DNA from: Ruminococcaceae bacterium YAD3003
GTDB lineage: Bacteria > Bacillota > Clostridia > Saccharofermentanales > Saccharofermentanaceae
NCBI GenBank assembly: GCA_900107185.1
Contig: FNPA01000010.1
Location: 1-64,000, forward strand
Reading direction: 5' to 3'
DNA length: 64,000 bases
A program made the translations under genes and the position numbers. This document shows positions 52,976-61,733 of the stretch, in pieces (the stretch's first letter is position 1; every line of letters begins with the position of its first letter). The notes below the pieces were generated by a model. It did not search any database. It saw only the letters and a program-made list of their open reading frames with translations, and was not told where the DNA came from.

Positions 52976-53605
52976 TTATTTTGGATTATTTTTGCTCCTG
53001 GCAAAATATACGGCCAGATAGCTGATTAGTACGGCCGTCAGGATAACTGCCGCAGGACCTGTTACTGCGAGGCCGTCGAGGAAGTAGTTTTTGTATTCAC
53101 CTGTTATTCCAAAGTATCCTGCAGCAGAAGCCGCGCACAAGATCACCATAGCCGCGAGGAGTACGAGCAGAACCTTCCATCCCCTTCTCTGTCCCAGGGA
53201 TTTGAACCGTACTTCTTCCTTGTTGCTGCGCTTAACCATCTCGTTGATCTCATCGATGTCATTCTCGGTCTTAACCGAATCGAGCGCATATATTATCGCC
53301 GCAATAACGCCGACATAGATAAATGCCATCCAGAAATTCGACGGGAAGAACCACCCGACAATGAATCCGAATACTATTACGATTCCGGTCACGACAAAGT
53401 ATTTGACTATGTATCCTGCGAGCATCGACAGCTGTGTTATCTCATCGAAAACATAGTTTGTAACTGATAGTATCAGCGCGAGGCCAAACAGCTGGAAAAC
53501 GAGTTTTATCTCATCAGTTAATCCGACTCCTGCAATGGAGAACGAGAAGACCGTCAGTATCATGAGAGCGGCCAGGATACATGTATCTCTTAGAACTCTC
53601 CTCAT
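52976..53605 (-). CDS. DUF3021-type membrane protein
   Basis: 209 aa. An N-terminal DUF3021 region of about 130 residues with four helices ('VGWFFPSNFWMAFIYVGVIA'), followed by a linker and two more helices (about 146-200). DUF3021 proteins are encoded next to LytTR regulators and are thought to hold them inactive at the membrane. Here the start overlaps the LytTR stop by 4 bp. Confidence 0.85.
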   Translation of the reverse strand: MRRVLRDTCILAALMILTVFSFSIAGVGLTDEIKLVFQLFGLALILSVTNYVFDEITQLSMLAGYIVKYFVVTGIVIVFGFIVGWFFPSNFWMAFIYVGVIAAIIYALDSVKTENDIDEINEMVKRSNKEEVRFKSLGQRRGWKVLLVLLAAMVILCAASAAGYFGITGEYKNYFLDGLAVTGPAAVILTAVLISYLAVYFARSKNNPK

Positions 53606-54045
53606 AACAGTTTTCTCCTGAAGATCTTCTTTATATCTTTTAAGTATTTACGGGATACGATGAGCTTTTCATCGTTATCGAGCAAAGCTTCCAAATGGCT
53701 GTTTTTTATCTGCATGATCTCTTTTAAATGTGAGACGTTCATAAAGCACGTTCTGGATATCCTTACCAGATCCGTATCAACGATGGCGCCATCGATATCA
53801 GACATGGAGCCGTCGTAACGGTAAACATCTGATCTGGAATAGAGGAATATCTTTCTGTCGACGCTCTCGATGTAGTAGATATCAGAGACATCAATACTCA
53901 CGGTCTTACCGTCAGTCTTGCCGGTAAAACTGATATTCATGTTTCTGATCTTCTTTAAGAGGTTATCAACCGTGCGGTCGTATTCCGGATATTCAACGAT
54001 AACCGTAAGCGGCTGGTCTTTAACCTGTCTTTGTTCTACCCTCAT
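53602..54045 (-). CDS. LytTR-family DNA-binding regulator
   Basis: 147 aa, no receiver domain. The LytTR domain covers about 45-145 ('SDIYYIESVDRKIFLYSR', 'FMNVSHLKEIMQI', 'LIVSRKYLKDIKK'). It works with the DUF3021 membrane protein encoded next, with overlapping stop and start. Its first 26 bp overlap the end of the serine hydrolase gene, so all three are coupled. Confidence 0.9.
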   Translation of the reverse strand: MRVEQRQVKDQPLTVIVEYPEYDRTVDNLLKKIRNMNISFTGKTDGKTVSIDVSDIYYIESVDRKIFLYSRSDVYRYDGSMSDIDGAIVDTDLVRISRTCFMNVSHLKEIMQIKNSHLEALLDNDEKLIVSRKYLKDIKKIFRRKLL

Positions 54046-55342
54046 CAGCCTTTACCACAATAAGTTTAATGGCAGTACAAACAACGTCTGTCACCAGGAT
54101 TATAAAGCCTGTAATAAAGCTCCACGGCGCCCAGACAAACGCTATCTCCTTAAACCCTGCTCCGAATATCACGGGGAAGAGAATAAAGATCAGTACCGAC
54201 AACAATAACAATGCCGAACCGGTTCCTATCAGAAAACCTTTTTTCTTCGTCACCATCGATGCAATGAAGAGCGCGATTCCCAATACGGATACCGATGTGA
54301 ATATAATATCAAATACTGTCCAGACATCACAAATCAGGCCGCCGCCGGTCTTGCCTGTTAACTCTGCGAAAATGTTATTGCACAGGCTGTCTGTTGTAGA
54401 TGCGACATTAAGATTTGTGAGAACGCAGACACCTATCTGCTGCTCTCTGGAAAAAACGATCCTGGATGAATAGTTTGGTGTGCCGCCTGAGTGGCCGATT
54501 GTACCATCAGCAAATCTCTCCCAGCCTGCGTAGTAATCACCTTCGGTTTTCAGCCCGCTGATGATGTCATCCATAGAGGTGTCGGTGCCCTCTATCCACG
54601 CAGTCATCCATGTGCCGATATCGTCCGTGTTGGAATAAAAATATCCCGCAGGAATACTCGCCTCTCTTACAGGAACTTCATACTCGAAAGTATTTCTGAA
54701 ACCTAATCTCGAACCCGTGATTATATGGTCCGTATCTTCCGGTGTTCCTACGGAAGTTGCGTCCAAATTAAGTGGCACTAAAACCTCTGATTCCATATAC
54801 TCACGATATGACATGCCTGTTGTATTCTCGATTATGAGTCCTAACAGATTGTAGTTAACATTGGAATATGCGTACTCTGTTCCGGGCATTGATTTGAGTT
54901 CTTTTCCTGAGATGCTCATGGCCCATTCTGTTAAGGTCATTGATTCTGTTGCAGACGGATAGTCTGTTTCGCTGTTGGTATATCCGCTCTTTTGTGTGAG
55001 GAGATTTTCTACCGTTAAATCAACTTCTTTGTTGTCGTAGTATGAAGTAAAACCCGGTATCAGATCGGATACCTTATCATCCGGTTTTATCTCGCCTTTG
55101 CCTATCAGTTTCTGCACGCCAAGCCCTGTAAAAGATTTGGTCATGGAACCTATCTGATATAGACCTTCGCTGTCTCCGTAATATGTGATCTCACCGTGAT
55201 CGTATATGACAACGCTAACGTTTCCGCACTTCGTCTGTGATCTGAATTCGTCAACCTGCCCCTCTATCCCTGAATCTGCCATAACAGGATAACTGAGTAC
55301 CAGCACTGCCGTTATGAATGACAAAACTATCTTCCTGAACAT
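54020..55342 (-). CDS. Secreted/membrane serine hydrolase (beta-lactamase fold)
   Basis: 440 aa. Signal peptide (1-22), then a class C beta-lactamase/PBP-like domain with SMTK (about 68-71), YSNVNYNLLG (Y-x-N, about 153) and HSGGTPNYS (H-x-G, about 280). Three membrane helices close the protein (about 325-435). The active domain should face outward and may act on peptidoglycan peptides or D-amino-acid esters. First gene of a serine hydrolase-LytTR-DUF3021 operon with overlapping genes. Confidence 0.88.
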   Translation of the reverse strand: MFRKIVLSFITAVLVLSYPVMADSGIEGQVDEFRSQTKCGNVSVVIYDHGEITYYGDSEGLYQIGSMTKSFTGLGVQKLIGKGEIKPDDKVSDLIPGFTSYYDNKEVDLTVENLLTQKSGYTNSETDYPSATESMTLTEWAMSISGKELKSMPGTEYAYSNVNYNLLGLIIENTTGMSYREYMESEVLVPLNLDATSVGTPEDTDHIITGSRLGFRNTFEYEVPVREASIPAGYFYSNTDDIGTWMTAWIEGTDTSMDDIISGLKTEGDYYAGWERFADGTIGHSGGTPNYSSRIVFSREQQIGVCVLTNLNVASTTDSLCNNIFAELTGKTGGGLICDVWTVFDIIFTSVSVLGIALFIASMVTKKKGFLIGTGSALLLLSVLIFILFPVIFGAGFKEIAFVWAPWSFITGFIILVTDVVCTAIKLIVVKADEGRTKTG

Positions 55343-55601
55343 ATAAATCCATTCCTTTCCATCTTACTTAAATGCATCGTATCGGATGGAGAATATGGAA
55401 ACAATGAGCATGAACGCCAGTTGCAAATGATTATGCGCGAAATGCAATTTTCATTTCTTTCGGGATGTAAGGCAGAAAAAGAATATATAGCTGTTTTTAT
55501 CTGAAAATTAATATTTCACCTTGTATTTTTAGTATATCTTTTTAAGTCAAGTAGTATTATTGGTGTCGAAATAAAGGCTCACGCTGAATAGGAAACGCTC
55601 A

Positions 55602-56990
55602 ATGAACAGAAATAAGACAGTTGTCATAAACGAGAAGACGCCGCTGCTGGTTTTGGCAGGGCCGATGTTCTTTGAGCTCTTTTTGAACGTAATGGTCAAC
55701 AATGTCGATACGCTCATGCTGAGCCATTACGACGAAGCTGCGGTCGGTGCGGTCGGTAATGCGAACACCGTCATGTTCATGATGAATATTCTTTTCAATG
55801 TCATCGCAACAGCCACGAGCGTTGTAGTTGCGCAGTATCTCGGAGCCAAGAGATATGACAAGATGAATATGATCTACACTCTTGCGGTCGCCGTTAACTT
55901 CGCTATCGGTGTGATCCTGAGTGGTGCATTCTGTCTGGCAAATCCTCTGCTCATGAAGTTCCTTCATGTATCTGACACCATGCGTCCCTATTCGATGACA
56001 TATATCTACATCGTAGGCGGTGGCGGATTCCTGCTCGCAGTATATAACGTAATGCTCCAGATCCTCAGATGTAACGGTCACCCGAAGATCGGTTTGTTGA
56101 TCACGATTGGAATCAATGTGGTTAATATCGGCGGAAACTACTTATTCCTGTACGGTCCTCTGGCATACCTTAATATGGGTGTTGCGGGCGTTGCGATCGC
56201 AACTGTTGTATCAAGACTATTAGCTGTTATCGCTGCATTCATATTCTTTATTTGTGCGAAGATCGGTAAGATCTCGCTCCGTTGCTTAAGACCCTTCCCT
56301 AAAAGACTCCTGGGCAAGATGATCAAGATCGGTCTTCCTACGGCGGGCGAAAATCTTACATATAACCTCTATCAGACAACACTGCTCTCATTCGTAAATG
56401 CTATGGGTGATGACGCGGTAAATGCGAGAGCTTACTGTAATACTCTCATCGCATTTGCCATGATATTCTCGAACGCATGCGCCATGTCCACACAGATCAT
56501 TACAGGACACCTGGTAGGCGCGGGCAAATCTGAAGAAGCCTACAAGAGAGTATTCAGAACCCTTAAGATATCTATGCCGATTACGATAATGCTCGCAACG
56601 ATCAATGCACTCTACTGCAGATATACTTTGCAGCTGTTTACGGAAAATCCGAACATAATCGCACTGGGTCAGATGATCATGATCGTCGATATCTTCGTCG
56701 AGATCGGACGCTGCCTTAACATGACTTTTGTATGCAGTCTGAAGGCCGCGGGAGCATATATCTTCCCGCTCATAATGGGACTTCTGTGCAACTGGGGTCT
56801 GGGCCTGGCGACAGGCTATGTCGTCGGCGTTGTAATGGGTGTCGGCGTAGCGGGAATCTTCATGGGAACCGCCACGGACGAATGCATACGAGGCCTGATC
56901 GTCATGTGGTACTGGTATAAAAAGAAATGGCTGGGTAAATCGGTCGTCGATAAAAAAGATAAACACGCAGATCTGTTGGATGCGACATAA
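55602..56990 (+). CDS. MATE family multidrug/metabolite efflux transporter
   Basis: 462 aa, about 12 membrane helices, two MatE repeats. Typical segments are 'PMFFELFLNVMVNNVDTLML' and 'TAGENLTYNLYQTTL'. Exports cationic compounds in exchange for Na+ or H+. AGGAAA precedes the ATG. It converges on the racemase-like gene and shares a terminator with it. Confidence 0.9.
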   Translation: MNRNKTVVINEKTPLLVLAGPMFFELFLNVMVNNVDTLMLSHYDEAAVGAVGNANTVMFMMNILFNVIATATSVVVAQYLGAKRYDKMNMIYTLAVAVNFAIGVILSGAFCLANPLLMKFLHVSDTMRPYSMTYIYIVGGGGFLLAVYNVMLQILRCNGHPKIGLLITIGINVVNIGGNYLFLYGPLAYLNMGVAGVAIATVVSRLLAVIAAFIFFICAKIGKISLRCLRPFPKRLLGKMIKIGLPTAGENLTYNLYQTTLLSFVNAMGDDAVNARAYCNTLIAFAMIFSNACAMSTQIITGHLVGAGKSEEAYKRVFRTLKISMPITIMLATINALYCRYTLQLFTENPNIIALGQMIMIVDIFVEIGRCLNMTFVCSLKAAGAYIFPLIMGLLCNWGLGLATGYVVGVVMGVGVAGIFMGTATDECIRGLIVMWYWYKKKWLGKSVVDKKDKHADLLDAT

Positions 56991-57019
56991 AAAGGCCCGT
57001 CAGATGACGAGCCTTTTTA
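56988..57019. terminator. Bidirectional terminator between MATE and racemase-like genes
   Basis: AAAAAGGC(C)CGTCA-GA-TGACG(A)GCCTTTTT: a long stem with A- and T-rich ends. It overlaps the stop codons of both convergent genes. Confidence 0.85.
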
Positions 57020-58124
57020 CATAAGGGTGTACAAACAAGGGGTTAACCTGGATCTTTACTGTATCGCCTTCGGCAACGGGATTCTCCGTAACATCTATTG
57101 TCATGTGGGATACGCCTATCCTGCCTATTACAGGGCTCATCTTGCCGTTTATCCACACGCTTAATGCAGGAACTGAATTCATCTTTTTGAGCATGTTTTT
57201 GATTAGTCCCCTGATAGACATATCTACAGGGACCTTCTGTATGAGACCCACGCCGCTGCTCGTTCCTATTCTTACCACAGCGAGGAAACTGTCCCTCTTT
57301 AACTCAGCTTCGCCGCTGTAACCGATGCGCTCGCCCTCCTGCCTGTTATAGACAGAAAATACTTTGGATTCAAGCCACACCGCTTCTTCGAGTTTGGTAT
57401 CCGCAGGAACTTTACCGAGGATCGCGCTGCCCACTCTGACTGCATCAAATCCCAAAGAACCGAATGTAACAGCCGCCTTCGAATTAGCTATGTGACAGAT
57501 TCCGGGATTAACACCGGATGCCTTAATTTTCTCTATCGCAGCCTTAAAAACAGCGACCTGTTTTGCAACGCTCTTCTTATAATTTTTCGCGCTGCCGGCC
57601 AGATGTGAAAAGCATCCTTCGATCTTCAGATACTCCGTGTAGTGCTTAAAATCAGGCATCTCATCAAGATTAAATCCGTACCTGCCGAGACCCGAATCGA
57701 TCTGTATGTGGACTCTCGGTCTCTTGCCTGTGAGGTTATATATGTAGATTAATTCAGGCAGCTGATTTGCGTTACCCAATGCAACCACGACGTTATGTGA
57801 AACCATCTGCAGGAGCTCGGAAAAATCGGATATCGGCGTCAGCATGAGGATATCCTTATCGCACCCCTCATCCCTTAATGCGATCGCCTCACAGGGCGAT
57901 GTGACCGCATACATGAAGATATCCTCATCCTTGATTATGTTATAGAGATTGGCGATTCCGATGCCGTAGCCATTCTCCTTTACGACCGCGATTACTTTCG
58001 CGCCCGTCGACTCCTTTATATATCTGACGTTGTTTACTATGGCTTCCTGCTTTATTACCAGGGAAGCATTCTTGTCGAAACAACTGTTATTGTCGTTTAG
58101 CTCCGGATAAAGTTCGTCGCACAT
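57000..58124 (-). CDS. Alanine racemase-like protein with altered active site
   Basis: 374 aa from the ATG at 58124. PLP-binding barrel with the cofactor Lys at about 49 ('VIAVVKENGYGIG') and a C-terminal beta domain, the full alanine racemase length. However, the GYADG loop carrying the catalytic Tyr (Tyr265 in Geobacillus Alr) reads GTSSG here, and the C-M-D-Q motif reads G-V-S-H. It may be inactive as a racemase or act on another substrate. The start lies directly behind a terminator-like hairpin (58125-58164). Confidence 0.82.
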   Translation of the reverse strand: MCDELYPELNDNNSCFDKNASLVIKQEAIVNNVRYIKESTGAKVIAVVKENGYGIGIANLYNIIKDEDIFMYAVTSPCEAIALRDEGCDKDILMLTPISDFSELLQMVSHNVVVALGNANQLPELIYIYNLTGKRPRVHIQIDSGLGRYGFNLDEMPDFKHYTEYLKIEGCFSHLAGSAKNYKKSVAKQVAVFKAAIEKIKASGVNPGICHIANSKAAVTFGSLGFDAVRVGSAILGKVPADTKLEEAVWLESKVFSVYNRQEGERIGYSGEAELKRDSFLAVVRIGTSSGVGLIQKVPVDMSIRGLIKNMLKKMNSVPALSVWINGKMSPVIGRIGVSHMTIDVTENPVAEGDTVKIQVNPLFVHPYVKRLVI

Positions 58125-58164
58125 AAAAACTGCCTCACTTTCTACATATAGAATAGTGAGGCAG
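58125..58164 (-). terminator. Terminator-like hairpin directly before the racemase-like start codon
   Basis: Arms CTGCCTCACT (58130-58139) and AGTGAGGCAG (58155-58164), perfect 10 bp, extended inward by TTCTA-CATA-TAGAA with one bulge. On the minus strand it is followed by TTTTT and then the ATG. It can end the upstream nucleotidase transcript and also traps the only ribosome binding site (GTGAGG) of the racemase-like gene. Confidence 0.7.
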
Positions 58165-58243
58165 CTCTTCAATTTGTCTTCAAACAGGCATCAAAACGGC
58201 ACCAAGAATGAGAGAAAACTTCGGCTGAATTCAGGCAGAAATC

Positions 58244-59995
58244 TTACTCGGAAGGTTCGTTTAGCCATGTGCTCCTTGAGTCGGAATCGGTAGGAATGTG
58301 TACCTGACCTCTGTCACGTCTGTCGCGGAGGTACGCAATTATCGACTGGTTATCCACAGGTGAATCGAGTTCGGCATGGAGTGCCTCCTTACCCTCGAAA
58401 ACACTTCCCGGCTGATTAGCGCATCCGCTGGAGATAACTACTCTGTACTTAGCTTCAGTACCGCTGATATCAACAGATGTGCCGTTATCTAACGTAATAC
58501 TTACGATCTCGATGTCAGGCTCTTCTGCTGTTCCGTTGTTGTTGTATGTAAATGTGAGACCTGATACCTGGTCACCATATGCGGAGTTTGCAACGCCGTC
58601 TGCCAGGAGCTGTGCGAGTTCAGAACCGGACAGGTCGTAGATAAGCCAGCGGTTGTTATTAGGGCAGATAGAATATACATCGCCTACTGAGAGCTCGTAG
58701 ATATTGCCGTCCTCAGCTTCGAAGTTGGCATTGATCTCAGCGCCATTGCAGAGAGCGATCATGGTATCTTCATCCTTCGTACACTCGAGCATGAGGGATG
58801 TTACGAAATTACCTGCTGTTGTAGCAGTTGAATCCACATATCCATCGCTCTGTACGTTGGTATCAATATAACCCAGAGCCTCAGTCATGCTCTCACTGAT
58901 TGCATCCCATGCAGCATGAGAGAGCGCGAGGACATCAGCGTTGAAATTGCCGATGTTGGAAGATGTATCGTAGAGCTCTTCAGGATTCTCAACAATAGAA
59001 ACGCAGTTAGCATCTTCTACTCTGACTGTTCCGTCAGGTGCGATAACGATCGTGCATCCGGCATAACCCTGTGCATTCTTGTCTGCCTGGATGAACGGGA
59101 TACCGCTCTCAGCTACACCAAAAACAGCCGTATCTGTGCGTCCACCGGTGATGAGATCAACGTCCTCGTGGTTAAGCGCGTTTGCAACCTTCTCAGGGTT
59201 GTCGTGTGCAACAACGATAGTAACATCAGGCATCTCCTGCTCGTTGATCTTCTTTACCTTCTCGGAGAACTCAGAGAGGTCATCGTGGATCTCGTAAGGT
59301 TCCATCTTCTCAGCATCGATATCTGCTGAATAATCAGGAATGTATCCGATGATGGCGATCCTATATCCTGCCTTCTCGACCATAACGTAATCCTTTGTAA
59401 ACAAGGTTCTGTTGTGGTTTGTAGTAAAGCAGAGTGTGGAAGCGATTACGGGGACGTCGCATTCGCCGATATATTCACCGACCTCGTAAGAAGGTACGGT
59501 AGAGAAAGTATCAGCAGCATAGATCGTTACATCCCAATCGAAATCGTGGTTACCGAGCGATACCGCATCGTATCCCATAAGGTCGATCGCAGCTCTCATT
59601 GCAGCGCCTTCGGTGAAATAAGAAACAGGCATTCCCTGGTAGATATCACCGGCGTCAACGAGAATAACGTCATCGTATGACTCGGAGTTTCTTGCGTTGT
59701 CGACCGCTCTGGCAATGTATGCCATTCTGTACTGGAATGTACTCGGATCTCCGCTCGTTGTATCGATGAGGTAACCATTGATGTCAGTTGTCTCAAAGAG
59801 TGCGATCCTTGTGTCCTTGGGCGGCTCTGTCGTTGTTGCTGTCGGTACTGTGGGATCAGTCTGATCCAAAAACTGTTCAGTGAACTTCGGCTCATCAACG
59901 TACGCATTCTTCACAACGAAAATTATTCCGACAACAAGAAGTGCCAGGAATAAAACAGCGAGAACCGCACCGATATTTTTACTATCTTTCGACAT
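58244..59995 (-). CDS. 5'-nucleotidase/UshA-like membrane-anchored protein, degenerate metal site
   Basis: 583 aa. One N-terminal helix (about 8-27), a metallophosphatase domain (about 60-330) and a 5'-nucleotidase C-terminal domain (about 365-550). GDIYQG, GNHDFDW and VVAHDN are present, but the first DxH reads D-I-N and the GHxH motif reads GGRTDT. Two metal-binding sites and the substrate loop 'NGAEINA' (usually NGGxxR) are changed. It is extracytoplasmic. It may bind rather than cleave nucleotides. Confidence 0.82.
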   Translation of the reverse strand: MSKDSKNIGAVLAVLFLALLVVGIIFVVKNAYVDEPKFTEQFLDQTDPTVPTATTTEPPKDTRIALFETTDINGYLIDTTSGDPSTFQYRMAYIARAVDNARNSESYDDVILVDAGDIYQGMPVSYFTEGAAMRAAIDLMGYDAVSLGNHDFDWDVTIYAADTFSTVPSYEVGEYIGECDVPVIASTLCFTTNHNRTLFTKDYVMVEKAGYRIAIIGYIPDYSADIDAEKMEPYEIHDDLSEFSEKVKKINEQEMPDVTIVVAHDNPEKVANALNHEDVDLITGGRTDTAVFGVAESGIPFIQADKNAQGYAGCTIVIAPDGTVRVEDANCVSIVENPEELYDTSSNIGNFNADVLALSHAAWDAISESMTEALGYIDTNVQSDGYVDSTATTAGNFVTSLMLECTKDEDTMIALCNGAEINANFEAEDGNIYELSVGDVYSICPNNNRWLIYDLSGSELAQLLADGVANSAYGDQVSGLTFTYNNNGTAEEPDIEIVSITLDNGTSVDISGTEAKYRVVISSGCANQPGSVFEGKEALHAELDSPVDNQSIIAYLRDRRDRGQVHIPTDSDSRSTWLNEPSE

Positions 59996-60106
59996 GTTTA
60001 TAAAACCTCAAATCCATTAAGCTAAATATAAGCCTGAACATTATACCATCTTCCAGTCTTATACTGTAACCGTAATATTAGGGGCATCTTCAGTTAATAT
60101 CCGGGC

Positions 60107-61477
60107 TTATATCTTCTCCGGTTCCTCTTTGACTTTGTCCTTAGGAAGTTTAGCAAAGAAAACGACCGTAAACGGTATGCACACAACAGATGTCATGACA
60201 TCCGCAACCGCCTGCGCGATCTGTATTCCCTTAAGACCCCACAGGAAACTGAATATCAGCAGTATCGGAATGAAGATCAAGCCATTTCGAAGTGACGATA
60301 AGAATGTCGCATTGAATTTGTATCCGATACTCTGGAAAGTCATGTTATTGCACACCTGGAAAGGCACCGTGAAGAGCGCAATGCACTGCGCGTGCAGAGC
60401 AGGAATGCCGATCATGACAACCGCCGGATCATCTCTGAAAAACTGTATGCAGTCGCCGGCATGGAAATATACGATCGTAGATGCGATGCCCAATAGCAAC
60501 GTGCCGAATCCGAGCGTGAAGAAAAATCCCTGCTTCAGACGCGAATATTTCTTGGCACCAAAGTTAAATCCTGCAACAGGCTGGAATCCCTGACCTATAC
60601 CGAGTACAGCACTGAAGATCAGCATGCTAACTCTGTTGACGATTGCCATGGCAGCGATCGCTGTATCGTCGTAAGGCTTTGCAGCGTTGTTAAGAAGCAT
60701 CGTGGAGATGCTCGCCAGACCCTGTCTTGCAAGGCTCGGAAGGCCCGTCGTAATTATGTCTCCTAATGTTGCCACATCGAATTTGGCATGCTTAAACGCC
60801 AGTGACGTCTGTGTGTTTTTGAGAATGAACATCAGGAGGAGCAACGCCCATGAGATGTACTGTGAGATTGCGGTCGCGAGACCCGCACCAAATATTCCCA
60901 TGTTCATCTTCTGCATGAAAAGCGCATCCAGGAATATGTTTAGTATGCCTCCCGATGTAAGGCCGATCATGGCAAAGAACGCACGGCCCTCGTATCTTAA
61001 GATGTTGTTCATTACGCAGCTCGATACCAGCGCCGGCGCCGCAAAGAGAATGCATAAACCGTATGTTCTCGCGTAAGGTAGGATCGTGTCCGTACTGCCG
61101 AGCAAACGCATGAGCGGGTTAATGAACAGTGATCCGAATATCATGAAGAAGAATCCGAAAAACAGCGCCGAATAGAATCCCGTCGCAGCGATCTTTGTGG
61201 CGCTCTCAACGTCCTTCTGGCCGAGCTTTCTTGAGAGGATACTGCCGCTGCCGTGACCGAACATGAAACCTACCGCCTGAAGGATCGCCATCAGCCCCAG
61301 AACGACGCCTGTCGCACCGCTCGCAGACGTGTTTATCTGGCCTACAAAGTAGGAGTCCGCCATATTGTAGATACTGGTGACGAACATGCTTATCATCGTC
61401 GGTATGCCGAGCTGCACGATCAGCGCCGGCACCGGCTTTTGCGTCATCATTTCATACTGTGTCTTATACCTCTTCAT
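60107..61477 (-). CDS. MATE family efflux transporter
   Basis: 456 aa from the ATG at 61477 (GGTGGATCA upstream). Twelve helices; 'IPTMISMFVTSIYNMADSYF' and 'GQGFQPVAGFNFGAKKYSRL' are classical for the DinF/NorM-like Firmicutes branch. Na+ or H+-driven export. Distinct from the MATE protein at 55602. Single gene. Confidence 0.9.
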   Translation of the reverse strand: MKRYKTQYEMMTQKPVPALIVQLGIPTMISMFVTSIYNMADSYFVGQINTSASGATGVVLGLMAILQAVGFMFGHGSGSILSRKLGQKDVESATKIAATGFYSALFFGFFFMIFGSLFINPLMRLLGSTDTILPYARTYGLCILFAAPALVSSCVMNNILRYEGRAFFAMIGLTSGGILNIFLDALFMQKMNMGIFGAGLATAISQYISWALLLLMFILKNTQTSLAFKHAKFDVATLGDIITTGLPSLARQGLASISTMLLNNAAKPYDDTAIAAMAIVNRVSMLIFSAVLGIGQGFQPVAGFNFGAKKYSRLKQGFFFTLGFGTLLLGIASTIVYFHAGDCIQFFRDDPAVVMIGIPALHAQCIALFTVPFQVCNNMTFQSIGYKFNATFLSSLRNGLIFIPILLIFSFLWGLKGIQIAQAVADVMTSVVCIPFTVVFFAKLPKDKVKEEPEKI

Positions 61478-61586
61478 TGATCCACCAAAAAACAATATCT
61501 CTTATAATTTCATTCTTTGGTTTATATTTCAAGGAAATGGGCGGGCCCCCTGCTGATGCAGCGTGTGCCCCCTCTCGAAAGCAAAT

Positions 61587-61676
61587 GTGTAGTTTTTGCC
61601 CCCGTTTTTAGGATAAAACTACACAAAAACGCGATTTTGTATAGTTTTTCGCGATTTTTAAACCCATTTACTACAC
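61587..61676 (-). repeat. 90-bp GTGTAGT...ACTACAC element, copy B
   Basis: Exactly 90 bp, reverse orientation relative to copy A; read on the minus strand it also begins GTGTAGTAAAT and ends ACTACAC, with an internal AAAAACTATACA at the same place as AAAAAACTACA in A. It also has an internal 10-bp inverted repeat, GTGTAGTTTT/AAAACTACAC (61587-61596, 61615-61624). Lies between two minus-strand genes. Confidence 0.6.
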
Positions 61677-61678
61677 AA

Positions 61679-61709
61679 ACAAAAAGGTCCGTTTCTAACA
61701 ACGGACCTT
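61679..61709 (-). terminator. Intrinsic terminator of the zinc-ribbon gene at 61734
   Basis: Minus strand AAGGTCCGTT-GTTAGA-AACGGACCTT then TTTGTTT: a perfect 10-bp stem with 6-nt loop and T-rich tail. Confidence 0.85.
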
Positions 61710-61733
61710 CGTAATCGTTAGTTGTATTTCAGA

